A stretch of DNA of 64,000 nt from Paraburkholderia sprentiae WSM5005 (GTDB lineage Bacteria; Pseudomonadota; Gammaproteobacteria; Burkholderiales; Burkholderiaceae): assembly GCF_001865575.2 (NCBI RefSeq), contig NZ_CP017565.2, forward strand, positions 310,001 through 374,000, in the 5' to 3' direction. The notes below the pieces were generated by a model. It did no database searches and was not told where the DNA came from. It saw only the letters and a program-made list of their open reading frames with translations. Shown here piece after piece: positions 1 to 8,539 of this stretch (the stretch's first letter is position 1; the number at the start of each line of letters is the position of its first letter). A program made the translations under genes and the position numbers.

Positions 1-276
1 GAGGGGTTCAGGATCCTGGAAGAGGAAATTGCAATGCGCCCGGGTGACATTGACGTGGTCTGGACCGCGGGCTACGGGTTCCCGGCTCACCGTGGTGGTC
101 CGATGTGGATGGCAAACGCATGGGGCCTGCCTAACGTGCTTGATCGTATCCAGCACTATCAACGCACATTAGGAAATCGCTTCGGATATTGGACACCGGC
201 GAAACTTCTCGTGGAGCTTGCACAGCAGGGTGCCACGATCAATCGTCTCGCGGCCTCCAAAGCGGGGGTGGCATGA
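1..276 (+). CDS. 3-hydroxyacyl-CoA dehydrogenase / enoyl-CoA hydratase multifunctional protein, C-terminal end (partial)
   Basis: The reading frame is open from base 1, so only the last 91 residues are in the window. The segment GYGFPAHRGGPMWMANAWGL matches the C-terminal helical domain of FadB/FadJ-type multifunctional beta-oxidation proteins (typically GYGFP-RGGPM). That domain follows the NAD-binding domain and forms the hydroxyacyl-CoA site. The stop codon overlaps the ATG of the next gene, an enoyl-CoA hydratase, by four bases, so the two are translationally coupled. The substrate is probably the CoA ester of a side chain or ring-cleavage product; this is inferred from context. Only the N-terminal part outside the window would show whether the protein is bifunctional. 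Confidence 0.85.
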   Translation, partial: EGFRILEEEIAMRPGDIDVVWTAGYGFPAHRGGPMWMANAWGLPNVLDRIQHYQRTLGNRFGYWTPAKLLVELAQQGATINRLAASKAGVA

Positions 277-1046
277 GCGAAGCCAATGCCGCGGTCAGGC
301 TGGATATCGACGGTCCGGTTTTGATCATTACACTGTCCAGGCCAAAGGTTTTGAACGCAGTCAACACTGAAATGTCGAAAGAGCTCTCGGCTGCGATCCG
401 GGAACTGGACCATCGGTCGGATTTGAGGGTGGGGGTCATTACAGGAGCGGGGGGAAATTTCTGCGCCGGGATGGACTTGAAGGCGTTCGCTCAGGGCGAG
501 CGGCCGTTCCTGGAGGAAGGAGGGTTTGCCGGACTGGTAGAAAAGCTTCCGACCAAGCCCCTCATTGCTGCGGTCGAAGGCTACGCCCTCGCGGGCGGCT
601 TCGAAATCGTGTTGTCCTGCGACATGCTGGTTGCTTCGCGTAATGCGCAGTTTGGCCTGCCAGAAGTTCGGCGTGGATTGATCGCGGCTGCGGGGGGGCT
701 GTTGCGTTTGCCACGCCTTATCGCTCGGAATCTTGCGATGGAGCTCGCGCTCACGGGGCGCAACCTGACTGCAGAAGAGGCATGGGAAGCGGGACTTTTG
801 AATCGGCTGGTAGATGTCGGAGGGGCGCTTCCCGCGGCGCTCGACGTTGCGCGTATTGTCGCATCGGGTGCGCCGATGTCGGTCGCGACCAGCAAGAACC
901 TGATATTGCACGGAAGGACGTGGGCCGAGTCGGATATGTTCGATCGCCAGAAGCCTGCAGCCGATGCAGTACTCGCATCGCAGGACGCGATCGAGGGTGC
1001 CCGTGCATTCGTGCAGAAGCGCGAACCTGTGTGGGTTGGACGTTAG
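273..1046 (+). CDS. Enoyl-CoA hydratase/isomerase (crotonase family)
   Basis: A 257-residue protein of normal crotonase length. The start is the ATG at 273, overlapping the previous stop; an in-frame upstream start at 189 would lie wholly inside the preceding gene. The two oxyanion-hole segments are visible as CAGMD (about residues 64-68) and LAGGFE (about 106-111). Both glutamates of true hydratases appear to be present, E111 in GGFE and E131 in GLPE, so hydration of a trans-2-enoyl-CoA is plausible. It forms an operon with the dehydrogenase fragment upstream and should supply its substrate. It is cytoplasmic. No clear gene follows it on the plus strand for several kilobases. Confidence 0.9.
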   Translation: MSEANAAVRLDIDGPVLIITLSRPKVLNAVNTEMSKELSAAIRELDHRSDLRVGVITGAGGNFCAGMDLKAFAQGERPFLEEGGFAGLVEKLPTKPLIAAVEGYALAGGFEIVLSCDMLVASRNAQFGLPEVRRGLIAAAGGLLRLPRLIARNLAMELALTGRNLTAEEAWEAGLLNRLVDVGGALPAALDVARIVASGAPMSVATSKNLILHGRTWAESDMFDRQKPAADAVLASQDAIEGARAFVQKREPVWVGR

Positions 1047-1651
1047 CAGCTGACAGCCGACACCAGGAACCGGTGCGTAATGTGCATTTCGCTCGGGTCT
1101 TCTACGTCGGTTCGTTGTTGCAATCGAGCCTTTTCGGTGCCTCGATATGGTGCTGATCTTCAGCGACAGCACCTGACCGTGGGGACGACGTTCCGCCGGT
1201 CCCCGGTGCGTCCGCTGCGTCCCGGGACCGCCGCACGCTGTTGCGGCAGGCACTACGGCGAGACGGCAGCTACGCCTCGCTCGTCATAGGCTGGCCTTCG
1301 GGTGTCAGCGTCAGCAACAACTTTAGGGCTTCCCCATGCTGGTGTTTGGGCGGCCTCGATCCTTCCCATACCCGTGCGGCGAAAGCCCGGCCATGGGCAT
1401 CAGGGGCGCGCCGTTTGCAACCGGCTGAGGCCCGGTGTGTTATCCGGTGGTGCTCGACCTGGTCAGCAGGCCTATCGTCGATAAGCGACGTCAGTCCATC
1501 CGTATATGAACTGACACTATGCGCATTGGGTATCGTGTAGCTGTAGCGGCGCAACGAGGGCGTGATCCAAGCGGGTCGTCCGCAACTGGCGTTCCCGCAG
1601 ACATTGCTCGATGCGATAGTAACTCGTGCGCATCGTCGCGGTGACGACTGA
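1047..1651. other. Gap without a recognisable gene
   Basis: About 600 bases between the converging enoyl-CoA hydratase and flavin reductase genes. Open frames exist on both strands because GC is high, but none has a convincing ribosome site, domain signature or codon pattern. I see no terminator hairpin followed by a T run. It may be decayed sequence. Confidence 0.5.
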
Positions 1652-2197
1652 TCAGAGAGCATTTTCGAGTGAAGTGAATCGCCCCGCGTGAAACACCAAT
1701 GGTGCACCATCCCGGCTTGCCGTGCGCACAACTCGACCAACGAAGAGCAGGTGATCGCCTGCGTCCCGGCAGTCATCATGCGCACAGACGAGCGTTGCGA
1801 TCGCCCCATCAATAACTGGGACGCATTCGGGTGCTTCGATTAATGCCACGTCGATAAACTTGTCTGCAACGCCGGAGCTGGCAAAACGACGCGCCAAATG
1901 CTCGTGGTCGCACGAAAGAAAATTAATCGCAAAATGGGAGCAGTGGCGAAACGCTGCAAGATTCGGCGAATGGTTGTCGAGGCTCCAGAGAATGAGTGGT
2001 GGTTCGAGCGAGAGCGTGGCGAAGGAATTGATGGTCAAGCCGACGGAGCGCCTCTCGGGCGTGCGCGTGGTAACGATGGCCACGCCCGTTGGGTAAGTGC
2101 CGAAGAGCTTGCGCAACGCTCGTGGTTCAGGTTCAGCGTTTGACCACATTGAAGTCGAAGTCGCATTACAGACCTCGGGAGTGCTGCAGCTCGGCAT
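1652..2197 (-). CDS. Flavin reductase-like domain protein (HpaC/NTAB family)
   Basis: A 181-residue protein with the flavin reductase-like signature: FGTYPTGVAIVTT, then GLTINSFATLSLEPPL and W-S-L-D-N-HS. In this family the last part forms the FMN/FAD pocket. Such small reductases use NAD(P)H to make FMNH2 or FADH2 for a partner monooxygenase. The LLM flavin oxygenase at 9953-11065 is the obvious candidate partner, although it is 7 kb away and in the opposite orientation. The ATG at 2197 is preceded by AAGGGAC at suitable spacing. An internal ATG about 17 codons further in (MWSNAEPEP) could also be used. Length is normal and nothing looks damaged. Confidence 0.85.
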   Translation of the reverse strand: MPSCSTPEVCNATSTSMWSNAEPEPRALRKLFGTYPTGVAIVTTRTPERRSVGLTINSFATLSLEPPLILWSLDNHSPNLAAFRHCSHFAINFLSCDHEHLARRFASSGVADKFIDVALIEAPECVPVIDGAIATLVCAHDDCRDAGDHLLFVGRVVRTASRDGAPLVFHAGRFTSLENAL

Positions 2198-2284
2198 ATG
2201 ATGTCCCTTAAACTATGGCCCATGCGGCCTGTTGTCGCCCAGCAGGGCTTGCACTCTGCCTCGTTAAAACGGCTCAGAGATGAT

Positions 2285-2467
2285 TCAAGTCATCTCATCG
2301 GAGGCGTCCCGCGCTGGCTGTTCCGCCTGAATGCCCTCAAGCTTGAACTGGCCGACCAGTTTCGCAAGTCTGCCTGTTCGGTCCTTCAGTGAGCTGGCTG
2401 CTGCCGAAGCCCTTTCGACGAGTGCTGCGTTCCTTTGCGTGACCTGGTCCCCGAGCTCGTCGGTCGA
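2285..2467 (-). pseudogene. C-terminal remnant of a methyl-accepting chemotaxis protein
   Basis: The last 60 or so codons read DQVTQRNAALVERASAAASS followed by GRLAKLVGQFKLEG. This is the standard C-terminal end of a Burkholderiales chemoreceptor: hairpin tip exit, alanine-rich coiled coil and a QFKL tail. The rest of the receptor is absent; upstream the frame runs into unrelated sequence at about 2461-2467. It cannot encode a working receptor. Confidence 0.75.
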
Positions 2468-2574
2468 AGTGCCTCGACGCGTACATAGCATCCCTGATGT
2501 GAGCTGAAGTGCCTGAACTCGATGACTCGAACTGGCATCGCGGGATTCGGTGCAAGCCAATTTTCGACCATCAA
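2461..2574 (-). pseudogene. Fragment of a small conserved 'WLAPTPAMPVR' protein
   Basis: In another minus frame the codons read WLAPNPAMPVRVIEFRHF, then CYVRVEALRP. The same family is intact at 37367-37615 in this window (WLAPTPAMPVRLTRYSR, then CVRVESLR). The fragment lacks both ends and runs directly into the chemoreceptor remnant. It is one half of a junction between two unrelated gene pieces. Confidence 0.65.
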
Positions 2575-2733
2575 ACGCAGATTTTCCTGAGCTAGCCATC
2601 GGCTGTTCCTTCATTTCCGTTGATCGGCACCCTATGAGCGTAGCCGCGATGCAACTTGTGCGACAGAGAATCGAATCCTTCGCACAGTTCTTCGAAGGCG
2701 TCAGGACAAACCGGCGCCAGCCTTGCATAACCT

Positions 2734-2961
2734 TTGTACTACAAACTTTTAACTCAAGCCTTCACAAGCGAGAACGCGGTGAAGACGCAAATCTGGTGCG
2801 CCGTTTTCAACTACGTGCTGATTGCCATCGTCAACAACGACTTTCAACGCGATGCCTCGCTCTACACCTTTACAGATTCTTTCGGCATGTGTGTTCGAGA
2901 ATTCGGAGATCTCGCGCGCTTTGCGGCCCGATCGATCACTCCCGCAAATGCCGCAATCTAA
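2734..2961 (+). pseudogene. IS4-family transposase, C-terminal fragment
   Basis: The segment SENAVKTQIWCAVFNYVLIA followed by DASLYTF resembles the C-terminal part of IS4-type DDE transposases (SENAVKTQIWCAV-YVLIAIVKK). The catalytic core is missing and I see no terminal repeats. The first ten codons do not look like the family and probably come from flanking DNA. It marks an old insertion next to the chemoreceptor remnant. Confidence 0.7.
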
Positions 2962-3084
2962 CCATCTGAACTTGTTCGAAACTTAACCGGACACCACTGA
3001 TTGAACATACTGTTTAAGGCGGGCCTTCGATTCAAGCCGGATTTGACCACGAATAGGAGCGTAGGACGAGAAACAGCATCGGCT

Positions 3085-3879
3085 TTACGCTTTTCGCACG
3101 CCTGTGATCACCGCATAGTCCATGCTTGCGATGAACGTGCCGTCGGTTGCGCGATTGTGGCGCTCAAGGATCGTGATATAGCCTTCTCTAAACGTTTGAC
3201 GCTGTGGCGCGGTAAGACGCGTGAGGAGCCCACGGATGTTGGGGTTCCAGCGCGAGACGTGGCCGAACGATGCTGCGGCCGACGGAAAGCAGGTGTCGGT
3301 GCTTTGATAGCGCACGCGCACAAGGTCGAACCATGGATTCAGCAGCGCTCCGGCGCGTGGCCCATGCGACCAGGCGTAATGCGGGTGCTCGGGGCGACCC
3401 GGGGGCTTCACGAGCTCCTGAACCATTTCATACACCTGCGCAGGGATGCTCTGCGCGGTATAGGCGGTCAGCGCGATGACGCCGCCTGGTCGCACGACGC
3501 GCGCCAGTTCGCACGCTGCGGCCTCCTGATCAGGCAGGAACACGAGACCGAGCGTCGAAAGCGCAACGTCGAAACTGCCGTCGGCAAACGGTATTGCGCG
3601 GGCATCGGCGCTTTGGAAATCGATGCCGTCCAGCGCCTCGGCCTCAGCGCGCCGGCGCGCACGCGCAAGCGAGGTTTCGTCGATGTCAACCGCGGTCACC
3701 TGTGCGCGCCGGCGCGCCGCGGCAAGCGCGGCGTGCCCGGTACCGCAGGCAATGTCGAGCACTCGTGTGCCGGCGGAAAAGCCTAGCTCCGCGATCAGTC
3801 GCTCTGTCGCGAGCGCTTGTTCAGTGGCGAGCTGTTGATAGTCATCATCGGGGTCGGCGGCGCTGAACGGCTGCGTCAC
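3085..3879 (-). CDS. Class I SAM-dependent methyltransferase
   Basis: A 264-residue protein starting at GTG (3879), with GGAGAACC nine bases upstream. The Rossmann motif I is VLDIACGTG at about residues 40-48. The acidic end of beta-2 is VDID at about 64-67, and a GSFDVALSTLGLVF segment corresponds to motif IV. These place it in the UbiE/COQ5-like small-molecule methyltransferases. It lies upstream-adjacent to the ArsH-like gene (42-bp gap, same strand). Methylation of an O, N or As atom of the pathway compound is possible, but the substrate cannot be read from the sequence. Confidence 0.85.
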   Translation of the reverse strand: MTQPFSAADPDDDYQQLATEQALATERLIAELGFSAGTRVLDIACGTGHAALAAARRRAQVTAVDIDETSLARARRRAEAEALDGIDFQSADARAIPFADGSFDVALSTLGLVFLPDQEAAACELARVVRPGGVIALTAYTAQSIPAQVYEMVQELVKPPGRPEHPHYAWSHGPRAGALLNPWFDLVRVRYQSTDTCFPSAAASFGHVSRWNPNIRGLLTRLTAPQRQTFREGYITILERHNRATDGTFIASMDYAVITGVRKA

Positions 3880-3921
3880 AATGGTTCTCCGGTGGAAATC
3901 AAAGAAAAAAGCAGGGCGGTA

Positions 3922-4572
3922 TCAGCGGGCGGTGGCCTGGCTGTACTTCTCGAGGAGCCCTGCCCGGTGGCCTCGAAGGACCGCAGTAGTGGTGGCGAGC
4001 TCGTCGACCAGATCCACCAGCTTGTCGTACTGTGGTGACGGTTTCATGCGGCCATCGGCGTCGAACGCCTCCTGCACCATTGGTACGCACAGCTGACTTG
4101 GCGTCACGAACATGCCGAGCCATCGCCCCACTGTGGCCAGCGCGCCCGATGTGTTATAGCTGGGGCCGGCCCCGCAGACCTGCACGGTAGCGAGCGGCTT
4201 GGCCGCAAACAGGGGAGTGCCCTTGATCGCTGGCGGACAGCTGTCGAGCTGATTCTTGATAATCGCGGAGAAGGTGCCGTAATTCTCCGGGCTGCACCAC
4301 AGCTGTCCCTCGGACCACAAGACTGCCTCATGCAGTTCCTTCACCTTCTCGTGGTCTGCGGGCACGGTCCCGGGCACCGGAAGTCCCACGGGGTCGAAGA
4401 CGCGAACGTCGCCGCCCAGATGGCGCAACAGCCGTGCGGCCTCCTCAACCAGCAGGTGGCTGAATGAGCCTGACCGGGCCGAACCGTAGAGCAAAAGGAA
4501 GCGCGCAGGGTTGCTATCAGGCGTGCGGGCGGGCAATCGTGCCTGGTCCAAGGCGGGCAGGTTGGTAGTCAT
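3922..4572 (-). CDS. NADPH-dependent FMN reductase, ArsH-like
   Basis: A 216-residue flavodoxin-fold protein. The phosphate-binding loop is LYGSARSGSFS (about residues 29-39). Conserved ArsH-type segments follow: VRVFDPVGLPVP, DHEKVKELHEAVLWSEG and WCSPENYG. ArsH enzymes reduce FMN with NADPH and can oxidise trivalent organoarsenicals, but relatives also reduce azo compounds and quinones. No arsR, arsB or arsC gene is nearby, so a role with the local oxygenases, for instance supplying reduced flavin or reducing a quinone, is at least as likely. GGAGGAGAAC directly precedes the ATG at 4572. Confidence 0.85.
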   Translation of the reverse strand: MTTNLPALDQARLPARTPDSNPARFLLLYGSARSGSFSHLLVEEAARLLRHLGGDVRVFDPVGLPVPGTVPADHEKVKELHEAVLWSEGQLWCSPENYGTFSAIIKNQLDSCPPAIKGTPLFAAKPLATVQVCGAGPSYNTSGALATVGRWLGMFVTPSQLCVPMVQEAFDADGRMKPSPQYDKLVDLVDELATTTAVLRGHRAGLLEKYSQATAR

Positions 4573-4606
4573 GAGTTCTCCTCCGAATCGGCAGCTTTCA
4601 GCTGGG

Positions 4607-5572
4607 TTAAATGTCGAGCGTTAGCGAAGGGCTCTTCGAGCCAGAGCAGCAGATCATCATCTTCCTGCCCATGGCGCGTTCGGCATCGCTCAATATTAGA
4701 TCGCGGTGATCAGGCGTCCCTGCGAGGACGCGGGTTTCGCAGGCGCCACACACCCCCTGCTCACAAGAAAAAGCGACGTCAAAGCCCTCACGCTGTAGCG
4801 TTTCCAGAATTGTCTTGCCAGGTTCTACGCGAAGAATCCGGCCGCTTTTCGCAAGATGGAGGTCAAAGCAACCATCCTTGGCGACCGAAACGTCACCTTT
4901 GAAATATTCGAAATGGACGTGTGCGTCGTCTATCGTAAGGTCCCGGCAAGTGGCCCGGAACGAGTCGAGCATTCCGCCGGGGCCGCAGCAATAAACGTGG
5001 TCGTTCGGCGCGAGCGCGCCGATTACTGCGGCGAGGTCCAGCAATGTGCCACCCGGTTCATGGTCGACGTTCAGTATCACCTCTCCCGCACCGGCTGCAG
5101 CCAGCGCCTGAAGCTCATCGAGCAGCGCTGCGCGCTCGCGGGTGCGTACACAATAGTGCAGTCGCCACGGCCGTGCTATATCGTTCAGCCGTGCCGCCAT
5201 CGGCACGAAGGGGGTGACGCCGATGCCCCCTGCTACAAATACCGAGAGGTTCGCTGTTTCGTCCAACGGAAAGTTATTGCACGCTGCCCCAATGCCAATC
5301 AACGCGCCGGGACGCAGCTGATCGGCGAGAAAAACAGAGCCGCCCGTGCTGGCTGCATCGCGCGCAACGGTAATCCGATAGCCTTTGTCACTGTAGATTC
5401 GTGACAATGAATAACTGCGCATTAGCCCATTCGGTAGATGGACGTCAATGTGCGAACCGGGCTCGAACGGCGGGAGGGGAGCGCTATCCGTTGCCGCCAG
5501 ATACAACGAGAAGACATCGGTGGCTTCCCAGGCAATACTTTGCACCCGCATGATGCGAACTGATTCGGTCAT
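4607..5572 (-). CDS. Phthalate-dioxygenase/vanillate-demethylase type oxidoreductase (FMN, NADH, 2Fe-2S)
   Basis: A 321-residue, one-chain reductase with the usual order: flavin domain with RSYSL at about 52-56, NAD domain with GGIGVTPFVPM at about 115, and a C-terminal plant-type ferredoxin domain with CEQGVCGAC plus a last cysteine in MMICCSG. It passes electrons from NAD(P)H through flavin to the Rieske centre of an oxygenase. The most likely partner is the Rieske alpha subunit at 11106-12365, because such oxygenases usually need one of these and no other reductase is nearby. It sits 34 bp downstream of the ArsH-like start and is co-oriented with the genes around it. Confidence 0.93.
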   Translation of the reverse strand: MTESVRIMRVQSIAWEATDVFSLYLAATDSAPLPPFEPGSHIDVHLPNGLMRSYSLSRIYSDKGYRITVARDAASTGGSVFLADQLRPGALIGIGAACNNFPLDETANLSVFVAGGIGVTPFVPMAARLNDIARPWRLHYCVRTRERAALLDELQALAAAGAGEVILNVDHEPGGTLLDLAAVIGALAPNDHVYCCGPGGMLDSFRATCRDLTIDDAHVHFEYFKGDVSVAKDGCFDLHLAKSGRILRVEPGKTILETLQREGFDVAFSCEQGVCGACETRVLAGTPDHRDLILSDAERAMGRKMMICCSGSKSPSLTLDI

Positions 5573-5628
5573 ACCATCTCTACTTGATAGAAGGGCGCAC
5601 CACGTCCGGTTGTTAGCCGGGGTCGGTG

Positions 5629-6189
5629 TTAAACGAGCGAATGAAACGGCTTTTCGCCGAACATCTCGAACGAAACGTCGCTGCTATTACGTTGACCAGC
5701 AAGTGACGCGTGCTGGTAGACGGGATCGCTGCCCTCCATGATCCGTGCCCAATCGACCACCTTGTCGCGCCGGACGATACGCCATCGGCTTTCACGTTTC
5801 TCGAAGATGTCGATGTACCGAGAGGCGATGATCAGATCCTTCATGTCATCGCCCATCGGGGTCAGATGCCGGCCGATTTCGTATGACTCCACACGTGCGC
5901 GATCGCCCTCCAGGTCGATCAGAATGTTGCCGATCAAATGCTGGACATGCTCGGTCTTCTGCTGGATCGCCAGCGCGGCCTGCAACCATTCGCCGAAATC
6001 GACTGCCTCGGGGGTGCCCCACCGGATCCTGGCGTCCGAAAAGAAGCCGGAGGCGAGGAGCTCCGCGTCGATCCGGTCCATTCCGCGGTTAATCCGGTAG
6101 AGGCAGGTTCGGATGTCCTCACGCGCGACGAGCTCATTCACTCGTTGTGTAAGCGCGTCAATGCGTGATTGCTGTTCAGTGTTGGGCAT
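5629..6189 (-). CDS. SnoaL-like (NTF2 superfamily) protein
   Basis: A 186-residue protein starting at the ATG at 6189, which has AGGAGAC just upstream; a further in-frame start at 6261 would lie within the promoter. The layout is SnoaL/ring-hydroxylating-oxygenase-beta-like: a helical N-terminus (REDIRTCLYRINRGMDRID) then alternating strands ending WRIVRRDKVVDW. In Rieske systems, beta subunits have this fold and help assemble the oxygenase, but stand-alone SnoaL proteins can also be isomerases or hydratases. Its position directly upstream of the Rieske reductase supports a role in the same pathway. Confidence 0.75.
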   Translation of the reverse strand: MPNTEQQSRIDALTQRVNELVAREDIRTCLYRINRGMDRIDAELLASGFFSDARIRWGTPEAVDFGEWLQAALAIQQKTEHVQHLIGNILIDLEGDRARVESYEIGRHLTPMGDDMKDLIIASRYIDIFEKRESRWRIVRRDKVVDWARIMEGSDPVYQHASLAGQRNSSDVSFEMFGEKPFHSLV

Positions 6190-6240
6190 GCTTGTCTCCT
6201 TCTGTTGATTTGCCTTGATGCGTGTCCGTCTCTGTGACAG

Positions 6241-6272
6241 ACTATAGCTAATCTTGTCCAACTGAGCAAGAT
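6241..6272 (-). promoter_or_regulatory. Minus-strand promoter overlapping an inverted-repeat operator
   Basis: On the minus strand TTGCTC (6264-6269) and TATAGT (6241-6246) are 17 bp apart, a reasonable sigma-70 promoter for the operon that begins at 6189. A perfect inverted repeat, ATCTTG (6251-6256) and CAAGAT (6267-6272), overlaps it. A repressor bound there would block the promoter. The local TetR (8540-9295) is a candidate. The divergent SDR gene starts at 6361, so the site could control both directions. Confidence 0.5.
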
Positions 6273-6360
6273 AGTGGCGTCAAATTCAGTTTGTAGAACG
6301 GTCCAGCACATGTGTGATGTTGCGGCTGCCGGTTGACGGAAAATCAAGGAGACAGCGTTG

Positions 6361-7317
6361 ATGAATATAAAAGGCAAGGTTGCAATCGTCACTGGTGGCG
6401 GCAGAGGAATCGGTCGAGCACATGCGCTCGCGCTTGCCCGTGCAGGGGCTAGCGTCGTCGTTAATGACATCGGTAAGGAATTCAGCGGCGAGGGGGAGGC
6501 GAGCGCCGCACCAGCAGAGGCCGTGGCCGCAGGGATTCTGCGTGATGGCGGATCTGCCGTCGCGAACGCCACTGACATCTCGGACTGGGACGCTGTTGGT
6601 GGACTTGTCGAAGCCACGCTGGCTGCCTTTGGGCGTCTGGACATCGTTGTAAATAACGCCGGGATCACGCGCGGCGTGCCTATCGCAAAGGCGACGCGAA
6701 AGGACTGGGAGCAGACGATTGCCGTCAACCTCAACGGCGCCGCGGCACTGACCCACTGGGCGGCTGCATATTGGGCCGGGCAAGAGCCTGAGGCGGGGCG
6801 CCGGATTATCAATACGACTTCAGGTATGGGGTTGACGCCGATGCCCGGCGATTCGGCGTATTCCGCTTCCAAGGCGGCCCTCGCGATGCTGACGATGTGC
6901 AGCGCGATGGAGCTGGCGCCTCTGGGGGTGCGCGTCAACGGAGTTGCTCCTGTCGCCCGCACGCGAATCAGCGAGAGCGTGGCTGCTGATCTGATGAAAC
7001 CGGTTACCGCGGGGTTCGATCGCATGTCGCCTGATCACGTCGCAGCGCTGGTAGCTTATCTCGCGTCATCTAACTGCCGCTTCACTGGACGCATGCTGGG
7101 CGTTATTGGCGACGATGTCACGCTGTTCGACGGCTGGTCGGTGAGCCGCGATTTGAATAACGGTGAGCAGGACTGGTCCCCTGACGGGTTGGCCACTGCT
7201 TTGGCAGAGTTGCCGCTGGTGCAAGAAGGACTCACACAAGGCCTGAAGGCGACGATGCCTTATCCATTTCCGCCGCCCTCCGTCCTTGAGGCGCTCGCCG
7301 CTGTCGAAAAGGCTTGA
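6361..7317 (+). CDS. Short-chain dehydrogenase/reductase
   Basis: A 318-residue SDR. The ATG at 6361 follows AAGGAGA; an in-frame TTG sits immediately before it. Cofactor motif TGGGRGIG is at residues 11-18, NNAG follows, and the catalytic YSASK comes after NTTSG, so the Ser-Tyr-Lys set is complete. An Asp after the second strand (VVNDIG) suggests NAD preference. The chain is longer than the usual 250 residues, with a C-terminal extension after the core. It probably oxidises a hydroxy intermediate of the neighbouring pathway. It is transcribed away from the NTF2/reductase operon and followed by an esterase gene. Confidence 0.9.
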   Translation: MNIKGKVAIVTGGGRGIGRAHALALARAGASVVVNDIGKEFSGEGEASAAPAEAVAAGILRDGGSAVANATDISDWDAVGGLVEATLAAFGRLDIVVNNAGITRGVPIAKATRKDWEQTIAVNLNGAAALTHWAAAYWAGQEPEAGRRIINTTSGMGLTPMPGDSAYSASKAALAMLTMCSAMELAPLGVRVNGVAPVARTRISESVAADLMKPVTAGFDRMSPDHVAALVAYLASSNCRFTGRMLGVIGDDVTLFDGWSVSRDLNNGEQDWSPDGLATALAELPLVQEGLTQGLKATMPYPFPPPSVLEALAAVEKA

Positions 7318-7346
7318 GGTTCCGTACACTTTTCAGGATCTACGAC

Positions 7347-8222
7347 ATGACGAATTTTGGGACCGAGCAGGTGCCCGGCGAGTGTCGTCGAGCACTTTCC
7401 GTTGACATATTCAAACCTGGGACTACGAATGGAGTCGGAGTCATCCTACTTCATGGCGGCGGCTGGGCGTCGGGCGATCGGCGGATGATGCACGGGTACG
7501 CTGAAGTTCTGGCGAAGACGGGGTTCGTTGTGCTCGCGGCCGAATACCGCCTGCTTCATGAGGCGCCGTGGCCCAGCCAGATCGAGGATGTGCGCGACAT
7601 GGTGCGATGGGCACGCGCGCAAAGCAGCCGGTTGGGAATCGACCCGGACAAGATTGCGTTACAGGGTTATTCGGCAGGTGCGCACATCGCGCTGATGGTC
7701 GCGGGCACGCAGTCCGGCTCCGGCAACGAGGGCGCTGTTCCCGGCAATCCGTCGGGAGCGCAGGTGGCGGCGGTCGTCTCATTTTTCGCGCCGGCGCGCC
7801 TTGCAACGGATCCTGTCGCCATGGAACGCCCTCCGCTCGCGTTGCTTCTGCAGGGCGGCGGCGAGGAGGCGGCGCGCGCGGCGAGCCCAATCCATTTTGT
7901 TAACTCGCGTTTTCCCAGCACTCTCATCCTTGGGGGCATGGCGGATTACATGCAGCCCCTCGACGCCGGGATGGATCTGCTGAGCGCATTCGTCGATGCG
8001 GGAGCAGAGGTCGAGTTCCACTACCTTCATTCACAGCGGCACGAGTTCGCAATGACCCCGGCGATGATCGATGGAGTGATGGCGGAAGTTGCGTTCTTCT
8101 ATCGTCGCACGCTGATCGATCGCGCTGCTCTGGAGGCTGAGGCGCGGGCGATAAATCCGTTCGCGCGTGCATCCAGTCAGCGGGAATTCGTGCAAATGAT
8201 GGCCGTAGCGCAGCCACGCTGA
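7347..8222 (+). CDS. Alpha/beta hydrolase, HSL/acetyl-esterase type
   Basis: A 291-residue hydrolase from the ATG at 7347; an earlier TTG at 7314 overlapping the SDR stop is possible. It has the HGGGWASGD oxyanion motif near residues 36-44, the nucleophile elbow GYSAGA in mid-chain, an Asp in GGMADYM and a His in SQRHEFAM near the C-terminus, completing a catalytic triad. Such enzymes cleave small carboxylic esters or lactones. It sits directly after the SDR in the same direction and ends in front of a strong terminator. In the pathway it may open an ester or lactone made by the oxygenases. Confidence 0.88.
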   Translation: MTNFGTEQVPGECRRALSVDIFKPGTTNGVGVILLHGGGWASGDRRMMHGYAEVLAKTGFVVLAAEYRLLHEAPWPSQIEDVRDMVRWARAQSSRLGIDPDKIALQGYSAGAHIALMVAGTQSGSGNEGAVPGNPSGAQVAAVVSFFAPARLATDPVAMERPPLALLLQGGGEEAARAASPIHFVNSRFPSTLILGGMADYMQPLDAGMDLLSAFVDAGAEVEFHYLHSQRHEFAMTPAMIDGVMAEVAFFYRRTLIDRAALEAEARAINPFARASSQREFVQMMAVAQPR

Positions 8223-8235
8223 GTGGGGTGGAACA

Positions 8236-8287
8236 ACGCGGGGAGGAACGCAGGCAATGCACGCGTTCCCCCCGCGTCTTTCTTTTT
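8236..8287 (+). terminator. Rho-independent terminator after the SDR/esterase pair
   Basis: ACGCGGGGAGGAACGC (8236-8251) pairs almost perfectly with GCGTTCCCCCCGCGT (8263-8277) and is followed by CTTTCTTTTT. It lies 14 bases after the esterase stop and should end plus-strand transcription. The remaining gap up to 8540 shows no gene. Confidence 0.85.
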
Positions 8288-8539
8288 CCCAAGGCTTCGC
8301 TGAGGACTGCACCTTCACGGTATTCAAGCGCTGGCCTTCGGGCCGCGAGGCACTGTCATTTCAGCTTGGGGTGCGATGACCGTTTGGAAGCACTTCGCAC
8401 TCGCCGATCGTATAGTCTCGTGTGAACGGTACCGACTACGTGGATTGGCGGTGGTTGACAAGGACGTTCCGACTGAGGGTGCCGGCTTCGCTATCGAGGG
8501 CGGGCATGCCGCCTCGACCTTCACACCTGGCGTGAAGCC

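Noticed and set aside
159..1253. 364-codon minus-strand open frame opposite the enoyl-CoA hydratase gene
   Set aside because: Its protein is arginine/proline-rich without any domain, and it lies antisense to a gene with clear crotonase motifs. It is a shadow of high GC.
1270..1812. Possible gene downstream of the flavin reductase on the minus strand
   Set aside because: It overlaps the flavin reductase in another frame, has no ribosome site and reads as low-information sequence.
3922..4572. Part of an arsenic-resistance operon
   Set aside because: The protein is ArsH-like, but no other ars gene is near and the context is catabolic, so I describe it only as a flavin reductase of that type.
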